A stretch of DNA of 64,000 nt from Ciona savignyi (taxonomy: Eukaryota; Chordata; Ascidiacea; Phlebobranchia; Cionidae). The notes below the pieces were generated by a model. The model saw nothing but the letters and a program-made list of their open reading frames with translations. It made no database searches and had not been told where the DNA came from. A program made the position numbers and the translations under genes. The stretch is from positions 130,375 to 194,374 of the forward strand of contig CH002597.1 of the NCBI GenBank assembly GCA_000149265.1, written 5' to 3'. Of this stretch, positions 35,314 through 49,257 are shown piece after piece (position 1 is the stretch's first letter; the number at the start of each line of letters is the position of its first letter).

Positions 35314-38300
35314 ATGCAAAGGAATATTTCTAGTAGAAGAGCAAGCGCCAGCAGCCTGAAATCGACGATTAGCTGCCATGGCAGCAATGACGAAATACTA
35401 ACGTCAAAGCTTAATAAACGATCAAAAGATGATCTTACACTTAACTTCCTACCAAAGTAAGTAATTGTGCTAAAATGACACGAATATACGAATTGTTCAT
35501 CTTGTGTACGTCAAACTGTGTCAATACGGAACGAACACAATTTTTTTTTATATTTATTTTTTAATTGGTAAGGGTAAACCGAACTTTTTTAATTGCACAG
35601 TCGGCGTTTGTACTAAAATGACACAAGTCTAACCAATGTTACCCTTTAGAAACAATACATTGTAATAATTATTTTCAACACCAATCGATTTTAATTGGTT
35701 TTTAAATCGCAGGTTAAAACATTCCGACTCCGGGGAATCCCCCACCACCCCATACTCTTCCTGTTCGTCATTACAAACCATTCCACCGACGATAAAACGT
35801 CACCAGGGGATACTACGTCACAGCGATTCCAGCATTTCGCCGGAAAACGAGGATAGTGACGTCATCGGAGCTGGGAATTCCGACAACGAACGTAAAACGT
35901 CATCAGTTCGCTTCATGAAAAACGACGATCGTCATAAGTATATCACGTCACCAAAAGGCTCGTCACGCAGTAATAGGAGAATGAGACGTTCTATTCGAGG
36001 TAATTTATTTAAATACTTATATAAAGTCGCATATATATACACTATATGTATATCCTAAGGTACAAACTGCAATTGCCATATAGCTAAACTGGAAAAACAA
36101 ATTTTGGAAAAATAAATGCAGTTCTATAGGTAAACGTATTTTGGAGCGTCGTCATGGAAAACAGCATTTATAAGGCAGTGATATACATTAATCCAAATCT
36201 TTGATTTAAGACAATATAACTAAGTTTTAACAGGTAACGTACTTTGTTGACATTCACACTTGAAAGTCTGCTTTTGGAAGGTTTTTATGCGTGGTTGCAT
36301 TTTTCACGAAAAGCCGGAGTGGATCCCTTAGTTCTAGAGAGCGTTATTACCTGTATTTTTTTGCAAATACGTATAACTATTACATTTACCTACGGTCGTG
36401 TGGCCGAGTAGACAACTGGGCCGGATGGTTCACGCCACCGATACATACACCAACTCCTATACAAAAACGGTCCGAATGGAAAGCGCATCTTGGTTTCGAA
36501 TTCAGTAAAAAGGTCTTACATTTGCAATTGGCATGAATTAAAAATGTAAATAAAAACAATAAGTTTTTGATGCGTATATTTAATAATTGTATGCTGAAAT
36601 ACATACCATGTAGTATGAACAAACAACAATGCGACAGGCAAAACATTTTTGAAAATAACAGGTTCTATTTTAAACATTGATTACTACATAAGCATGAATT
36701 TACATTCTTGCCGATTTAAAATTAGTTCGCAGTGGCCATTTACGAAATAAGTCGTTTTATTTAACAACCATGACTAGATTTCAGGATATTTAACCGCAGT
36801 TACCGCAAGTTGTCTGGTTTTGAGAATTTTGGACAAACACGAGTCTGGATTTATCACATACGGGTGAAAATAACTATAGACTAAAATGAACACTAAAACA
36901 TTTCTAAATGACAACAAACAGTTTAAATCCGTTAAATAAATTTACTGCAGTATTCTATATATTTCCTCTTCATTTATTAGACTTAAATAAATACAGGCTC
37001 ATATAGCGATATAAGTGTTTAGTTTCTGTGCTATGCGAACCGTCTTTAATTTGCCCATAGTGCGTATAATAAATGCAGAACAAACTTATAGAAAGGGAAC
37101 GCGCCGAGACTAACTTTACTGTGAAGTTCTTGTATTTTTTAGACATTTTTTATAAGTTGATACGGAACACTGATCACTTGAAACAATAAGACTGTGCGCG
37201 GTTATTTCACACCTTCCAATTTCCCTTTTGCATTTACGCGTCGGAAAAGGCAATTTAGCCAAAAAAATACATCATAAAGTGCGTTTATACAAGACGCGGT
37301 TACCATAATAAATGTGTAAACAACAACCTGTACCTTGACTGAATATCATAGTTACGTGTGCAGCTGTTGCCATCGCAACGTGAGTCTATTATGCATGAAT
37401 CACGTGAGCTAAACTCATGAAAATTTAATCAAAATTGAATAAGCCAGGACTAGTTTCAGTCATTGTGCGGTAAACAGCATTGTTCCGGTTTTATCCTAGA
37501 CTGGACCACATAAAAGGCACAGGTCGTTTGAGGTAATGGGGGTTAACCTGTACTTATAGGAATGCTTGTAGAATTCTTTATTGTTTCCGCAAAACGTATA
37601 GGTATACTGTTCAGTTGGAAAGCGTGGTGAAAGTCAGGAAAACCATGTAGCAGAACGATTTAGGCTCAGTAACAAGGACATATAATCGTCTTACAAAAAA
37701 TACAACTAAAATCCTAATTATATGTTATCTAGATTTAACTTTTAACAGTGGATAATATAGAGATATATTGTAAGAATTCATTATTGTGCCTACCATCAAA
37801 AACATGTTTTCAAAACGTAACAAAGTTGGTGCTGCAAAGAAGACTCCTTCGTTGGAAATTTTAGAGCCTTTTCAAGAAGCAATAGACGAGGCAATGGATT
37901 TAGATTGGCAAGACTTGAATAGTAAGCAGACCATATTTGGCCACAAGAAGTAATTTCGATGCGATTGCTAAAAGCGTAGACAAAACAGAATCGAACTTTG
38001 CTTTAAATACTGGTTTTATATATATTTTGATAATAACGAGAAATTTACTAGTCTGTACACAGCAATCGAATGCATACTCTTAGTTCAACAAATGCAATTT
38101 TGCCCTATTATCATGAATATTAGGTGAATTATAAAAGTGTAAAACAGCCTTATTCAAATAGCATTATAATATTAGTAGCTGTGTTAGACGGAGTACTAAC
38201 AAATGTTAAAATTGTAAAATATAACTAAAACAGTTATCGAAATGTATAGCTGCCATATATATTGACTATTTGCCCACGAATATTTCTCAAATCGTTAAGT

Positions 38301-41300
38301 ACATGACAATAAGCCAAGCCGTCGGCGTTTTCATTAAGTATGTAATGTCTGTTACGCATATTTACATGTATTTTTATAAATTTAGGTGTAAAACATACTT
38401 TTGATTGTACTTTGTTTTGAAAACATTTCCTCGAGTTTTAATCCAATATTCTAGCCTCTACTTTGCTAGGCTACAAAGAATAGTAATGTTAGGTTGACAT
38501 AATAACAGGTTACCACCATTTTGGGAAGTGATTAGCAATCAAAATAAATAGATCCGCCATTTGCGTGTAAGCTGTCGCCAACGTGTGAGGCTATAACAGA
38601 TACACTTGAATGTGATGCGTGACTCGAAGTTGTTAGCTGAATCTGTTTACAGCCAAACTGGTCATTAGACGGCAACTAAAGGTTTTAAGGGGCCAACTTA
38701 TAGTGGTAATATATGGATTACCGTTATCTCCATTTGTGGGAAAGTTTATTACACTCACTTATGTGATACATCGTCAGCGGTGGATATAACTGAATTATAT
38801 TGTAGAGCGCATTTGAAAAATGCTGCTTTAAATAAATAATTGTCGATATGCAAATATTAGTACAAAGGATGGTATAGTTTGCATAGTCCGAATAAGTAAG
38901 CGTGACTTAACATTTAAATCTTTTAAATACCTGAAATGGGTTGAGACGGCGTTCGCGTTAACATTCCGATTCTCCTTTGACAAGTTAGCGGCATCATAAC
39001 CGCAATATTGTTACATTTATAAAACTTGAGTGATTAGACCACTGGGTCGTGCAGACACACCTAACACGCTTTAACTTATTTCAACAGGATAAATGAATTT
39101 CTCTCAGATAAATGTACACTGTCATGATTTCGAGCTAATGATCATGATTTTGAGGGCAGGGTTAAATAATTAATACTAAAAATGATACATTTTCTCACGA
39201 ATTGTTCAACAACGAGTATTAGTTTTTTTTCGTGGGGCTATGGTTTAGTTTTGTCCCATCGACCACGTAGGTAAAGCGACGTATTGAGTGTTGAAAACAG
39301 TTAAATTAACACTGATATATATATAGCGACTTTGTCCCATACATAGTTTCTGTACATTAAAATATTGGGATCCCTTTTGATTCTAACACTGATATCACGA
39401 CTTACAGACGAAGACATCCCGCTTGCCGATGTAAGCACAGACAAATCGACCGCGTCACAAGCTGTGGCATTCGTGATCAGAGCCTCCCGCCGAGGTGTGG
39501 TTGCGCTGTGCGCTGAAGTTGCTGACCTTTTGAAAGATAAAAACAGGTGGTTTCATCTTTTCGAATCAATATTAAATTAAACAACATACTCAAACGTCTT
39601 AATAAATTATATACTTGCTTTTTTGTTAGACAATTTAAGAAAAACATACGCTTTACTTCGAGGTCGGTTGGTATACTTAATAAATAGTTGTGTGCAAATG
39701 TAAGTGTATTCTAAATACCAGTCAACAATTTTGATTCTTTTGCACTTTGCCTTAAGTCAGTATTGATGTTAACTGTTTTGCCTTTTTGTTGCGGTATTAT
39801 TACCCAACAGTTTTATAGATTATGCCTTAATAACATATCTATAAACAGAATCTACCTGGCTCGTTTAGTTTTTGTTATGGGGTACATTTTAGATTCAACT
39901 TTGCGATAATCACAATATTATTATCTCAGACTCGAACAAGAAATCGATGAGAAGAACAAAGAGATTCTTATCTTGTTGCAAAACCAAGCTGTGCCAAGGA
40001 GTCCATCGCCGCCTGTGACAGAGACATGTGACTTTAGCATGCAATCCATACAAGACATGCATTCACAAACTTACATCACGCACGAAATTGCTGTTCAAAC
40101 CGAGGTATGTTAAAAAAACGAATTTCTACTGAAACGTTCCTCGGTTTGCGTTGGAAGAACGAGACCAGGGCTGTTTGCCTAAAAGCCCTGTTACTCCACA
40201 ATATTTAAACGAATTAAAAAAACGTATTTTTTCAAAGATATACAAATAATTCATAATACCACTTTAAGGAAAGATATCAGCGTATATTGGCTTAGGAAAT
40301 ATGACCTTGATGCTGAGATATCGGCAGGTGTATTGACCGAGATATCCTATGTGTTTGTTCGTCTGCATTTCCAAATTGTTAAACCCATTCGAACCCATTG
40401 GAATCGGACATTTTTGAATGGGCAGAGAAAAAACCAATACGTTTGTAACCACCGCTGTGCTATTGTGTATGTGTGATGTAAATAAAAGAAATTAAACTTA
40501 CAGTTAGGGTTGCAACGATAGCCTACTTGTAAAAAAAAGTTTCGATAATCGTGGGTCACGTATCGCGATAATCGGGATTATCGTTAGTAAACATGGGGAG
40601 TTGCCAACATCTATACTAAACGCCTTTAAAGGATTGAAATGCGTTTCTTAATGACAATAAAACTACAGTTTGTTTTCGAATAAGGCGATTCGCGATTATC
40701 GATATATCGTTGCAACCCTACTTATAATCAATAATTTAAATCTAAAAAATGTAAAATCACCTTCTTTTGTCTTAACTAAATAAATTAAATTTTAAAATAG
40801 TGTTCTTCACTATGATCATAATATTACTCATAGTTTTAATAACAAAATAAAACCGAATCGTGTTTTTTACGAAACAAATTTATATCGTGTATATAGATCG
40901 GATTTCCCTTTTATAAGTCATAATTCACAAAAAACAAAAAATAATTATTTTTTTAAATTTGTTGCATGATACTAAAAATCCCACTTTAAAGTAGGCAATT
41001 TTGTTGTAATTGTTGAAATAGTGAAAAAAACATACTTAAAGCTGGTTTTTCCCACGTTTGGCGGTCAAACGCCTCTCAGTCCAGTATCGTAAGTGGAATA
41101 GTTCATTTTGTCACTTATCCACTTGGACAGAACACTCATTTGCGCAAAATCGCGTAATTATGAAAATTAATTTTCAATTTTACGAGTGGTACATAAGAGA
41201 GATATAGTCTAAGGCTCTGTGCGATTAGGTGTTATATATTTTTAAAATATGACATGCGTGTTTTTCTAGATCATGACGCTCTCATGTACTAAGCAAAGAG

Positions 41301-44300
41301 CGAGGGATGAAAATGAACCAGAAACGGTAAGGAATTGTACAGTATGTTTATTGCGCCATGTTATACCTCAAAATGTCAAGTTTTTATATTTCGGTTATCG
41401 GAAATATTATTTTTGAAGGAAACATTAAATGACAATGACGATATGCTCATGCCTGGAGCAAAGTTAAGAACCTGTTCATATAAAACAATTGTTGTACACC
41501 AATGTATTATAGCCCACTCTATACCCCTGTTATGTATTGAATCGATGCCCCCGAAAAATACGTTAACGATTTTGTGTGTAATTCCACTGTCAAACTACAA
41601 ATCAAACATATTACAGCCTCCGCCGTGTTCCGACATACCGTTTATAGACTTTGAGTGCGGCAGAAACTTCGCTGTGACGTGCTTGTGCCCCAAGAGTGTA
41701 AGTTCGTCGTCGCAGAACCCCGGCAAATCGACCATTGGATTGAACACTGGAGATGGACCTAGGTGAGTGAACGTGTCATCGATCAATTTGGATTATTTCG
41801 TCCATTTAATGCGAGATTTTTGTTCCATACTTAGCCACAATAACTTTGCCTTTTTAAAGATACGTGCGGCCCGTCTGAGATTTTTGTACGGCCCGCTAGT
41901 AATTTTCACTCCAAGTAGTATTTTAAACTTTGAATCTTAGCCTAATTAAAATGTATCAGTCAGCTTTAAGGGGCGCAGTAATAGTAAGCTGTAGTATGGG
42001 AGCAACAGGAATTCAGGATTATATATAACTATAATGGTTTTTAATTGTTTCTTTATGTACTCATTTTTTGTACAGAATTTATGTACAGAATATTAAACAT
42101 AACAAAGAATCGGTTAACCACTTTAACCGTTAAATGATTTGCAAATCTAATGTGTCTATCCATTGTTTGTAGGCTACATTCCAAATTGGGCTACTTTGAG
42201 CATAGAAATCTTGAGCATAACTACAAATCTCTGGAGTTAAAGCACGAACAACTGAAAATGAAAGTTATGGAGGACACAGGGATTCGAATGTCGATAACCG
42301 ACGACCTTACAAAAGCGAAGGAAGAAATCGTTATGCTGCAGAAAGCAATACAAGATATACAGGTAATCTATACTTTGTCTGATCTTCTATAACTATAAAA
42401 TATGAAATGGAAACGGTTTAAAAACTTGGAGTTTGGGTATGCAGCAAAAATATATGTACTGGCGTATTCTTTTTGTAAACCGGATGGTAGGATAGGATAT
42501 TCATCTTTATCCCCGTGAATGGGAAAACCAAGGGGGTTAACACACGGGCAATCGTCAGATCACCTCGCGCCCATCGTCGGGTTACCGGAGCTATTGCATT
42601 GTGTTGCATATGATAGACACGTTCTGGTAGCTGCCAGCGGTTTGTTAAATATACATGTACACAGTTTTAATTAAGAACATACACACGTAAACTATTAAAA
42701 GGGCCCAAATCATCCACTTTTAAAAAGTGCTTATAATTTCGACGTTGACTAAAGCGTATAAGGTCAGAATTCTACTTAGCAGAAGGTTTATTTTAACTTT
42801 ATCCGCACAATTTAACCGCCGTCAAGCAGAATATTAAAACACCTTTCACAAGATACTACGATTTATGCTGCGAAATTAAATTTGCCAGTTTTTACCGATG
42901 CCATTTTGTTACTATATGTATCCGCAAGAAACAAAATCATTCGTTCATTTTAATATCCATTAAAACCAACCTGTACAACCGCCGTTCACAGGCAAAGGAA
43001 TATGAACGAATACAAGAGGAAGAACGACTAAAGCAAGAGGATAACTACAGCATTGAGGCACAAGATGACGCCACCGATGACGTATACAGTGACGAAAATG
43101 ATGACGTCATACATAAACGACGCGAATCGAAAGGTTCAAGAGAAAATAGTTTGCTTCCAATTATACCGAGCACAGCAGTTACAAGATTAAATTCAAAGTA
43201 AGTGACCATAGTTCTTTTTTGTTGCCTTAATCTTAGAGGGAACCCATATACAAAATATTTATTTAGTAGTAGTGGATTTGGTGCATTTATTATAGCAAAT
43301 ATCGCCTTTATAGAATTTTATTCTTCGTCTGTGTAAACAATCCAGAACCAAAAGCGCCTCTTCCTATTTATAATCTTGAAAAGCTAAAAAGAGGGTTTGT
43401 TTGTAGTTTAAACCGATTTTTTCCTGACAGGGAAAGTGCTTATCGTACATCAATATTTCCTGGTCCAATACTCGGCTGTAAGTGTCAGATGTGCACGACT
43501 TTCTTCAGAAGCAGCGGTGTGCTTGGCTTTGCCTGCAGTCCTTACGTCACTGACAGCTCAGGCAAGAATCCGGTTCTGAGAGATCTTCGAAAACTCGTCT
43601 GTTTACAAAAGTAAGACCGAAAGTGAATTTACACAATAGGATATGTATATTGATACAATTAAACTGAATATATAATAAAATTAGTTCTTAACTCAACATT
43701 TACTTTGAATTTAATCTTGTAACATTTACATTGCATTTAATCTTGGCTCGTCAACTTAACACATATGCTGCATATTAACTATACGTAAACACGCCACATC
43801 CAGAAAGGTATTATTGCGAGAATTGATAAAAACAAAGCATTACTATAACGCTTATTATGAATTATTGTGAACAATATACGAAACGTCTTGTATTTGCCAA
43901 TGATTAGGACTTACCGTATCTTTCTTTTAGTACAAAACTTCAGCTTCAACAAAACGACCATGTCCTGGTAAAAGGAAATAAAACGGGGGTGATTCGATAT
44001 ATCGGTCATTTGGACGGTGTCGGCTCACCCAGTGTGGTTTATATTGGTCTGGAACTTAACCGCAGCGGTAAGTAGCCAAACTGGATCTCATGTAAAAATA
44101 ATTTTACAACCTTTTTTTGGGATGGAAATAAATATTTCAGGCTGCATAAGGAATATGGCCTGGATTGAGAAACGTACATTTAACTTTTCGCGCACGTGTT
44201 TAACGAATAATTATCAATGTTACTTCCAAAATAGTTCTGCGCAGTAATTATTCGCAAGATTTGTTCTAAATTTAACTTTTATTATCAGATGGCAAGCATG

Positions 44301-44758
44301 ATGGATACCTACATGGCAAACGCTACTTCTTCTGCGCTCAAAATCATGGATTCTTTCTTCCCATTCAAGATGTTTTATGTGTTGTTAACAAAAAGGTAGG
44401 ATGACACGTCGTGTAAATTGGTCTTACACAACAAGTAAATACAAATTCCTATCTGTGAAGTCGTTAACTAAGCACGTACATTAGCATTTCTAGAAAACTT
44501 AAAGCATTTTTAATGTCATAACCAGCTTACATAACCTTACAATGACCAAATTGATCACAGCTCGCCCTGGTAAGCGCACGAAAGCGTCTTCCAAAGGCAA
44601 TTCTTTCCAAATCGCCACCGCAACAACTTACCCCGACAAAACCGCGATCAACGAAAACTCGAACCCGAGTTACAACCAGGAAAGCGACAAAACAAGGAAG
44701 CATTACGTCATCGGAAAGTGATAGTGGATCCACAACATCGGATACTAGCAGGTGGTGA
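35314..44758 (+). CDS. Coiled-coil CAP-Gly domain protein, thirteen exons
   Basis: Exons: 35314-35456, 35713-35999, 37775-37921, 39408-39546, 39930-40104, 41270-41326, 41617-41762, 42173-42362, 42992-43197, 43431-43610, 43931-44067, 44289-44395 and 44561-44758 (TGA). Phases agree and the total is exactly 704 codons. The N-terminal third is Ser/Arg-rich and low complexity. Exons 4-5 and 8-9 encode charged, Leu-heptad stretches that look like coiled coils (NKEILILLQNQ; LELKHEQLKMK). A Cys-containing patch (CKCQMCTTFF) precedes a CAP-Gly domain at about residues 565-638 (VLVKGNKTGVIRYIGHLDG; GKHDGYLHGKRYFF). The C-terminus is basic and Ser-rich. CAP-Gly domains bind EEY/F tails of tubulin or end-binding proteins, so a microtubule or centrosome role is likely. 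The exact family (CLIP, CEP350 or other) is not recognised. The third exon uses a weak acceptor (TTGTAAG), and its in-frame ATG at 37804 could instead be an alternative start. Confidence 0.8.
36392..36512 (+). repeat. SINE family A copy with an insertion in the head
   Basis: ACGGTCGTGTGGCCGAGTAG is followed by a short extra segment, then GGATGGTTCACGCCACCGAT and a box B-like TTTCGAATTC. It lies in intron 2 of the CAP-Gly gene. Confidence 0.75.
40505..40720. mobile_element. hAT-like MITE in a CAP-Gly gene intron
   Basis: 216 bp with terminal inverted repeats TAGGGTTGCAACGATA and TATCGTTGCAACCCTA. The 8-bp flanks CTTACAGT (40497-40504) and CTTATAAT (40721-40728) match at 6 of 8 positions, compatible with an aged hAT target duplication. 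The interior has further inverted TCGATAATCG-type pairs, so a transcript could fold back on itself. There is no ORF. Confidence 0.75.
42490..42626 (-). repeat. SINE family B copy, 5' truncated
   Basis: (GGATA) tail at the left, then TTCATCTTTATCCCCGTGAA through to GATAGACACGTTC. The tRNA-like head is missing. It is antisense in a CAP-Gly gene intron. Confidence 0.85.
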
Positions 44759-46941
44759 TGTAAGAAATATTAAAAAACACGTTTTGGGGAGCGGGTATAT
44801 ACCGGATTTACATGTACGGTTAATTTTAATTGAGCCGTGCCTCTATTTCACACGACTTAAACATGACCGTACCTATTGCCCCTTAGTTCATTATAGTAAC
44901 GCTTCTTACCATCGGTCGAAATCTGGTAGAATTAAAATGAGTCGCGAGACAGTCGGTTATAGGGCTCGATACCTATAGCAGAAGTTGTCCAAACCCATTA
45001 GACTTGGTTGAGCAAAATTATCGCAACACCTTCTTCGTATTTACATTGGCACTAATGCTATATCTTACGGTTATCAACCCCTCGCGTTGTTTTATCCACG
45101 GGATAAACATGAATAGCAAAACCTATAAACTGTAGCCTGTTCTGGTCTGGTGTGAGATAACTAAATTGCTGTATTATTTTACAGCACCCTTCCACCGGTA
45201 TCACCGCCAAGTTAAAGATAGCCGTGAACAATCTCTTCAATTTGTTGTTTGGTTGTAACTGCGTCCATTAGTACCATAATGTAACTGGAATTATATATTA
45301 AAAATATATAAAAATGAAACATTGCGTTGTATTTCCACCATTACCGCAGATATTTTCGGAGGATATATTTTTATAGTCAGAAAGAGGAAAACAAGACATA
45401 GTGTAAACAGGTAACACATAATTGTTTCCTGATATCTCAAAGATACCAGAACAAGATAGTGCGGACAAAACAAGGTTGTTCTGATATTCATCATAAGGGA
45501 AATTCATGAACAGTGTTTTTTCATGCCAACATTCAAATAAGAAACGGAAATTTAAAACTGCAATGGCACATATTTAGGTTAAAATTGCAAATATTGCATC
45601 ACACTACCCAGCTTGATTCAATACCAGTATAATAAGATATTAACACGTACAAACTAATAAAAATAAGCGTTTTAGATAGCATTTTAATACGACGATTTAT
45701 GATGTTAAGTAATCACAAAATCAGGTAGCATTAATCTCATTAAAACAGCATGTGGGAGGCTTCGCACAGTGTTTCTTTTTTAGTTGTGCACGTTTGGTAA
45801 TAGTACAGCAGCATTTCGTGAAATAAGGGTGTTGATTGTGCACTTCCTACTTATTTGTTTGAAAAGTACCTAATGTACCAGCTAAAATTTGTAAGCACAA
45901 TTTTAGGGGTGCCTCTAAATACTACAGGACCGCTTGGAGCGCTTGGATCACTTAGATTGTTATGGAAGGTAATTTTAATCCTGCCCCAAACACTAATCTT
46001 ACCCCAGAACTAACTTTAACCGCAACCCTAACATAAATATCATTGCTTTTGTAATTACGAAGTATAGTAAGCGATCCAAGCAATTCAAGCGCTCCAAGCG
46101 ATTCAAGCGCTCCATGCGATCCAAGCGGTCCTGTAGTATTTAGAGGTACCGCAATTTTAAAGGGCTTTGAGTTCATGTTAAAGATCCTAGCTTCAATTTT
46201 TAACTGTAAATAATCTTAAGACTTTCATCGGCTGAATTTTGAGCAATAGTCCTTTTAGTGGGGTGAGTTTGCATTGGATAGATAGGTAGCGTAATTGATT
46301 GAAAGTAGTCTCTATTTCTGCTTGCTTGCACAAGCGTAACTTACGTTCTCAGAGTAGTTTTACAAATGGTAGGAGTTAAACTATAGATGACACTTACTGT
46401 ATTATTCTTGCTGGTCTAGACATACTAGATGTGCATTTGAAAATTTAGGTGTACGAACCGTTGGGAATTTTCGGCACCATAAATAGGACGAACGTTTTTG
46501 TCATTGTTACTCTATGACTATGTGACCAAAAATAATTGGTAAAAGTATACTATGAAATGAAAAATGATATGTAAAGAGGTTATACTCGCATGAACAATCG
46601 TTATATCACGCCCTCCCCCATAGGCACACACAGCACATCTTCAAAACAATATCAAAATAACCTTTATTTGGCGACAGAGTAAAAATGCCTGTCTAGTTTT
46701 AAAAATTCTTTATTTTTAAAGAATATTTTAGTTTATATAAAACGCTGTTAACTCAACAGTCAACTCCTGGGTATTGGGTTGGTTGCGCGACTACACTCCT
46801 AGCGGTTTCAACTTAATACAAATCTATATACAGTGTACAATTATGGAATTATCTGGCCTTCAGATAAATGTGATTTTAAAATACTCGGGTAGTTCATGTA
46901 TCTTGCCACATAGATTAATTTTGCCACTAGACTGTCGGTAC
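44759..46941. other. Intergenic between convergent genes; one MITE
   Basis: The CAP-Gly gene and the zinc-finger gene converge here, so both 3' UTRs should lie within. Apart from the MITE at 45906-46151 and a faint SINE B tail near 45068-45110, nothing was recognised. Confidence 0.45.
45906..46151. mobile_element. MITE with 8-bp target duplication and internal short repeats
   Basis: 246 bp flanked by a perfect 8-bp duplication CAATTTTA (45898-45905 and 46152-46159), typical of hAT. The ends are inverted: GTGCCTCTAAATACTACAGG on the left against CCTGTAGTATTTAGAGGTAC on the right. Next to the right terminus is a run of ~10-bp units of the GCGATCCAAG type, with the inverse near the left terminus. 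There is no coding capacity. Confidence 0.85.
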
Positions 46942-49257
46942 TTATTTTGAGTACTGTAATCGATATAAATAGTCCATGATGTGATGCATTGCTTCATCAC
47001 TTTTCTCAGGCCGTAATTTCTTTAGTTTGGATGCCACTAGGAAACCAAAGTTGGAGAATTCCTTGTCGCTTTCTCCATTTTGTGCCGGATGGGTTACATT
47101 TTTACTCAAGAATTGAAGAGGTCGTACAGGGGAATCCTGACCGAACAAAATCAGCAATTAACAACCGACTAATATAAATGCATACTTCTTCAATATTTAA
47201 AACCAATTTTTTTTGTAAATATATACTTACTTGAACCTTGTTAAATATTTTACGTCTCTTTGTAAGCGGAGAAAGCAATACTTTCCCAGAAAGTGCAACT
47301 TTTGGGGAAGGTACCACTTGTGGAGATGATGAACTACCACATCCTACTTCTAATGTGATGGGATTTTGACTGAGATCGGTTATCTTTTTTTCTGTGGAAC
47401 TCAGAAGTTTAATAATTCTGTTGAGCGGTTTGGTTTTATTGGGTATTTGTACAAAATGCTGTTATTTACCCCCATGTAATGTGAAAACACAGGGTTATAA
47501 TACGAGCACTGGTCAGCAATGTCAATTAAATATCTTGCCATTCACAACTGACTAGCTCGAGGCTGATTTTGATCTAATCATCTTTCTAAATGACAACATA
47601 TTTTTACATCATTAGATAAATTAACCATTGTTACATTACATGAATGTACTTTTCCAAAATTACGGCAGTATGTTTTATTGAAATAATCTACTCGATTGTA
47701 TCAATTACTGATTAACGTCTTGCACAGGTCCCATGCGATGCCACTTACATTATTTCATATATTTTGAACAATCAACGTTTTAGCGCTATATTAAATCAAG
47801 CAAATACCAGGTGTGCATTGTGAAAGAGTAAAAAATTATACACTTCACGCTGAGATCTGTTTAGGCCTAAAATAAAAGCATTGACAAAATGTAATACTTT
47901 ACCCGTTTTTGTTTTGTTTTCTTGTACTTTTTTTTCGGGTGTTAGTTCTGGCGCACAATATCCTACAGAATTTTAGAGGATAGGTTAGGATCTTAGTGTT
48001 GATCCCCGCGAATGGGAAAACCAATGGGATTAACACACGGGAAATCGTCAGATTAACTCGCACCCACCGTCGGGTTACATGGAACTATTGTGTTGTGTAT
48101 GATTCACATGTTGCTTAAATTTGGTAGAACACATTAATCCGCTGGGTTCTGGCAATGTCCGTTAAGTGACTTGCCCAAGTACACAACCGACTAGCTAGCG
48201 ACCAGTTTCGGACAACCACCTTCGGTTGAAAGGCGACGCACTAAACCAACAGACTAATCTGCCGGACAGAAAGAGGTTGGACATGTTGCAAGCACAGTAA
48301 AAAAAATTTACAAAGGATTGGTTTCTCATTCAACCTACCCATAGATACCTACGGATTTAACTGAGAGAGTTAATAAATATGTATGGTTAAGTGGCCCATG
48401 ATTCTATATATTTTCGTAAACATCTATAAATACAGTACCTGCATTATGCTTTACATGCGACCTGAACGACTGTGAACGTAAGTACACGTGCTTGCAGAAG
48501 GGACAGTGGAAGTGAGCTCTCCCAACTTCATTACTCGACTTTCGCACAACGCAATCCTTTTTGCATGGTAATGTCCAAGCTGTTTAAATAGAACATGCAA
48601 ATTTTGTTAAAATAAATTACAGTTCAATAGAATATTTTTTTATTTGTCCAATTGCAGACACACCAAATCCATCGACAGTTTATTATTACTGCAATAAAAC
48701 AAATTCAAAAAAAGTGGTCATTGTGCTCATCGTTACTTTACTTCCACCATTACACAGTGGATGTATGTAACTGAGAGAATAAGACGTTTTAATTCAATCC
48801 ATTAATCCATTGGGTTCAGACGACTTTTACCAAGTGTAGGAAAGGATAGGATATTCATGTTTATCCACGTGAATGGGAAAACAAAGTGGGTTAACACACG
48901 GGCAATCGTCAAATCAGTGTCTTGCCCATTAAGACAAAATCAAATGACCAGTCAATCATCAACTGTTGATGGTTTTGAATTTGATCTCGAGTTCTTTCAT
49001 GGACATTCATCTGCCAATACTGTAACCAACTAAGAAAAATGCTTAGATAAAAGCGATGCAATTTACAAACCTAGTTGGTCATTGTGATAAAAGTTCACAG
49101 CGAAATTAAAATGACGCGCATTTAAATGAATCTCCATGTCATTGGTGGTAGCAGCCTCATAGGAACAAAATTCACATTCTAATCCTACGCGTAGTTGGCC
49201 CAGAATGTCTTCAAATTCCTTGCCATAGAGAATACCTATTTCTTCCTTATCTCCCAT
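46942..49257 (-). CDS. Two-zinc-finger protein with BESS-like C-terminus
   Basis: Exons: 49071-49257, 48439-48579, 47231-47391 and 46942-47136 (TAA). Phases are consistent and give 227 residues. Finger 1 is C2H2 with Cys28, Cys31, His44 and His49. Finger 2 has Cys88, Cys91, His104 and His107 (CPFCKHVYLRSQSFRSHVKH), preceded by another Cys pair (C68-x3-C72). A Ser/Pro linker follows. The last 40 residues (NFGFLVASKLKKLRPE and DEAMHHIMDYLYRLQ) resemble the BESS motif, a protein-interaction segment known mostly from MADF-BESS transcription factors. A DNA-binding regulatory role is inferred. A SINE B sits in the intron between exons 2 and 3. The acceptor of exon 3 was chosen because it alone gives the right phase. 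Confidence 0.7.
47978..48268 (-). repeat. SINE family B copy (near full length)
   Basis: Runs from the (GGATA)-type tail to GTCCGGCAGATTAGTCTGTT on the minus strand, with moderate divergence. It lies in an intron of the zinc-finger gene. Confidence 0.8.
48841..48957 (-). repeat. SINE family B copy with internal deletion
   Basis: The tail and 3' region (ATTCATGTTTATCCACGTGA) join directly to the GTGTCTTGCCCATTAAGAC part of the body, so the middle is missing. It lies in intron 1 of the zinc-finger gene. Confidence 0.75.

Noticed and set aside
45058-45115. Possible SINE B tail
   Set aside because: Only a few short words match (CCACGGGATAAACATGAATA); too little to list as a copy.
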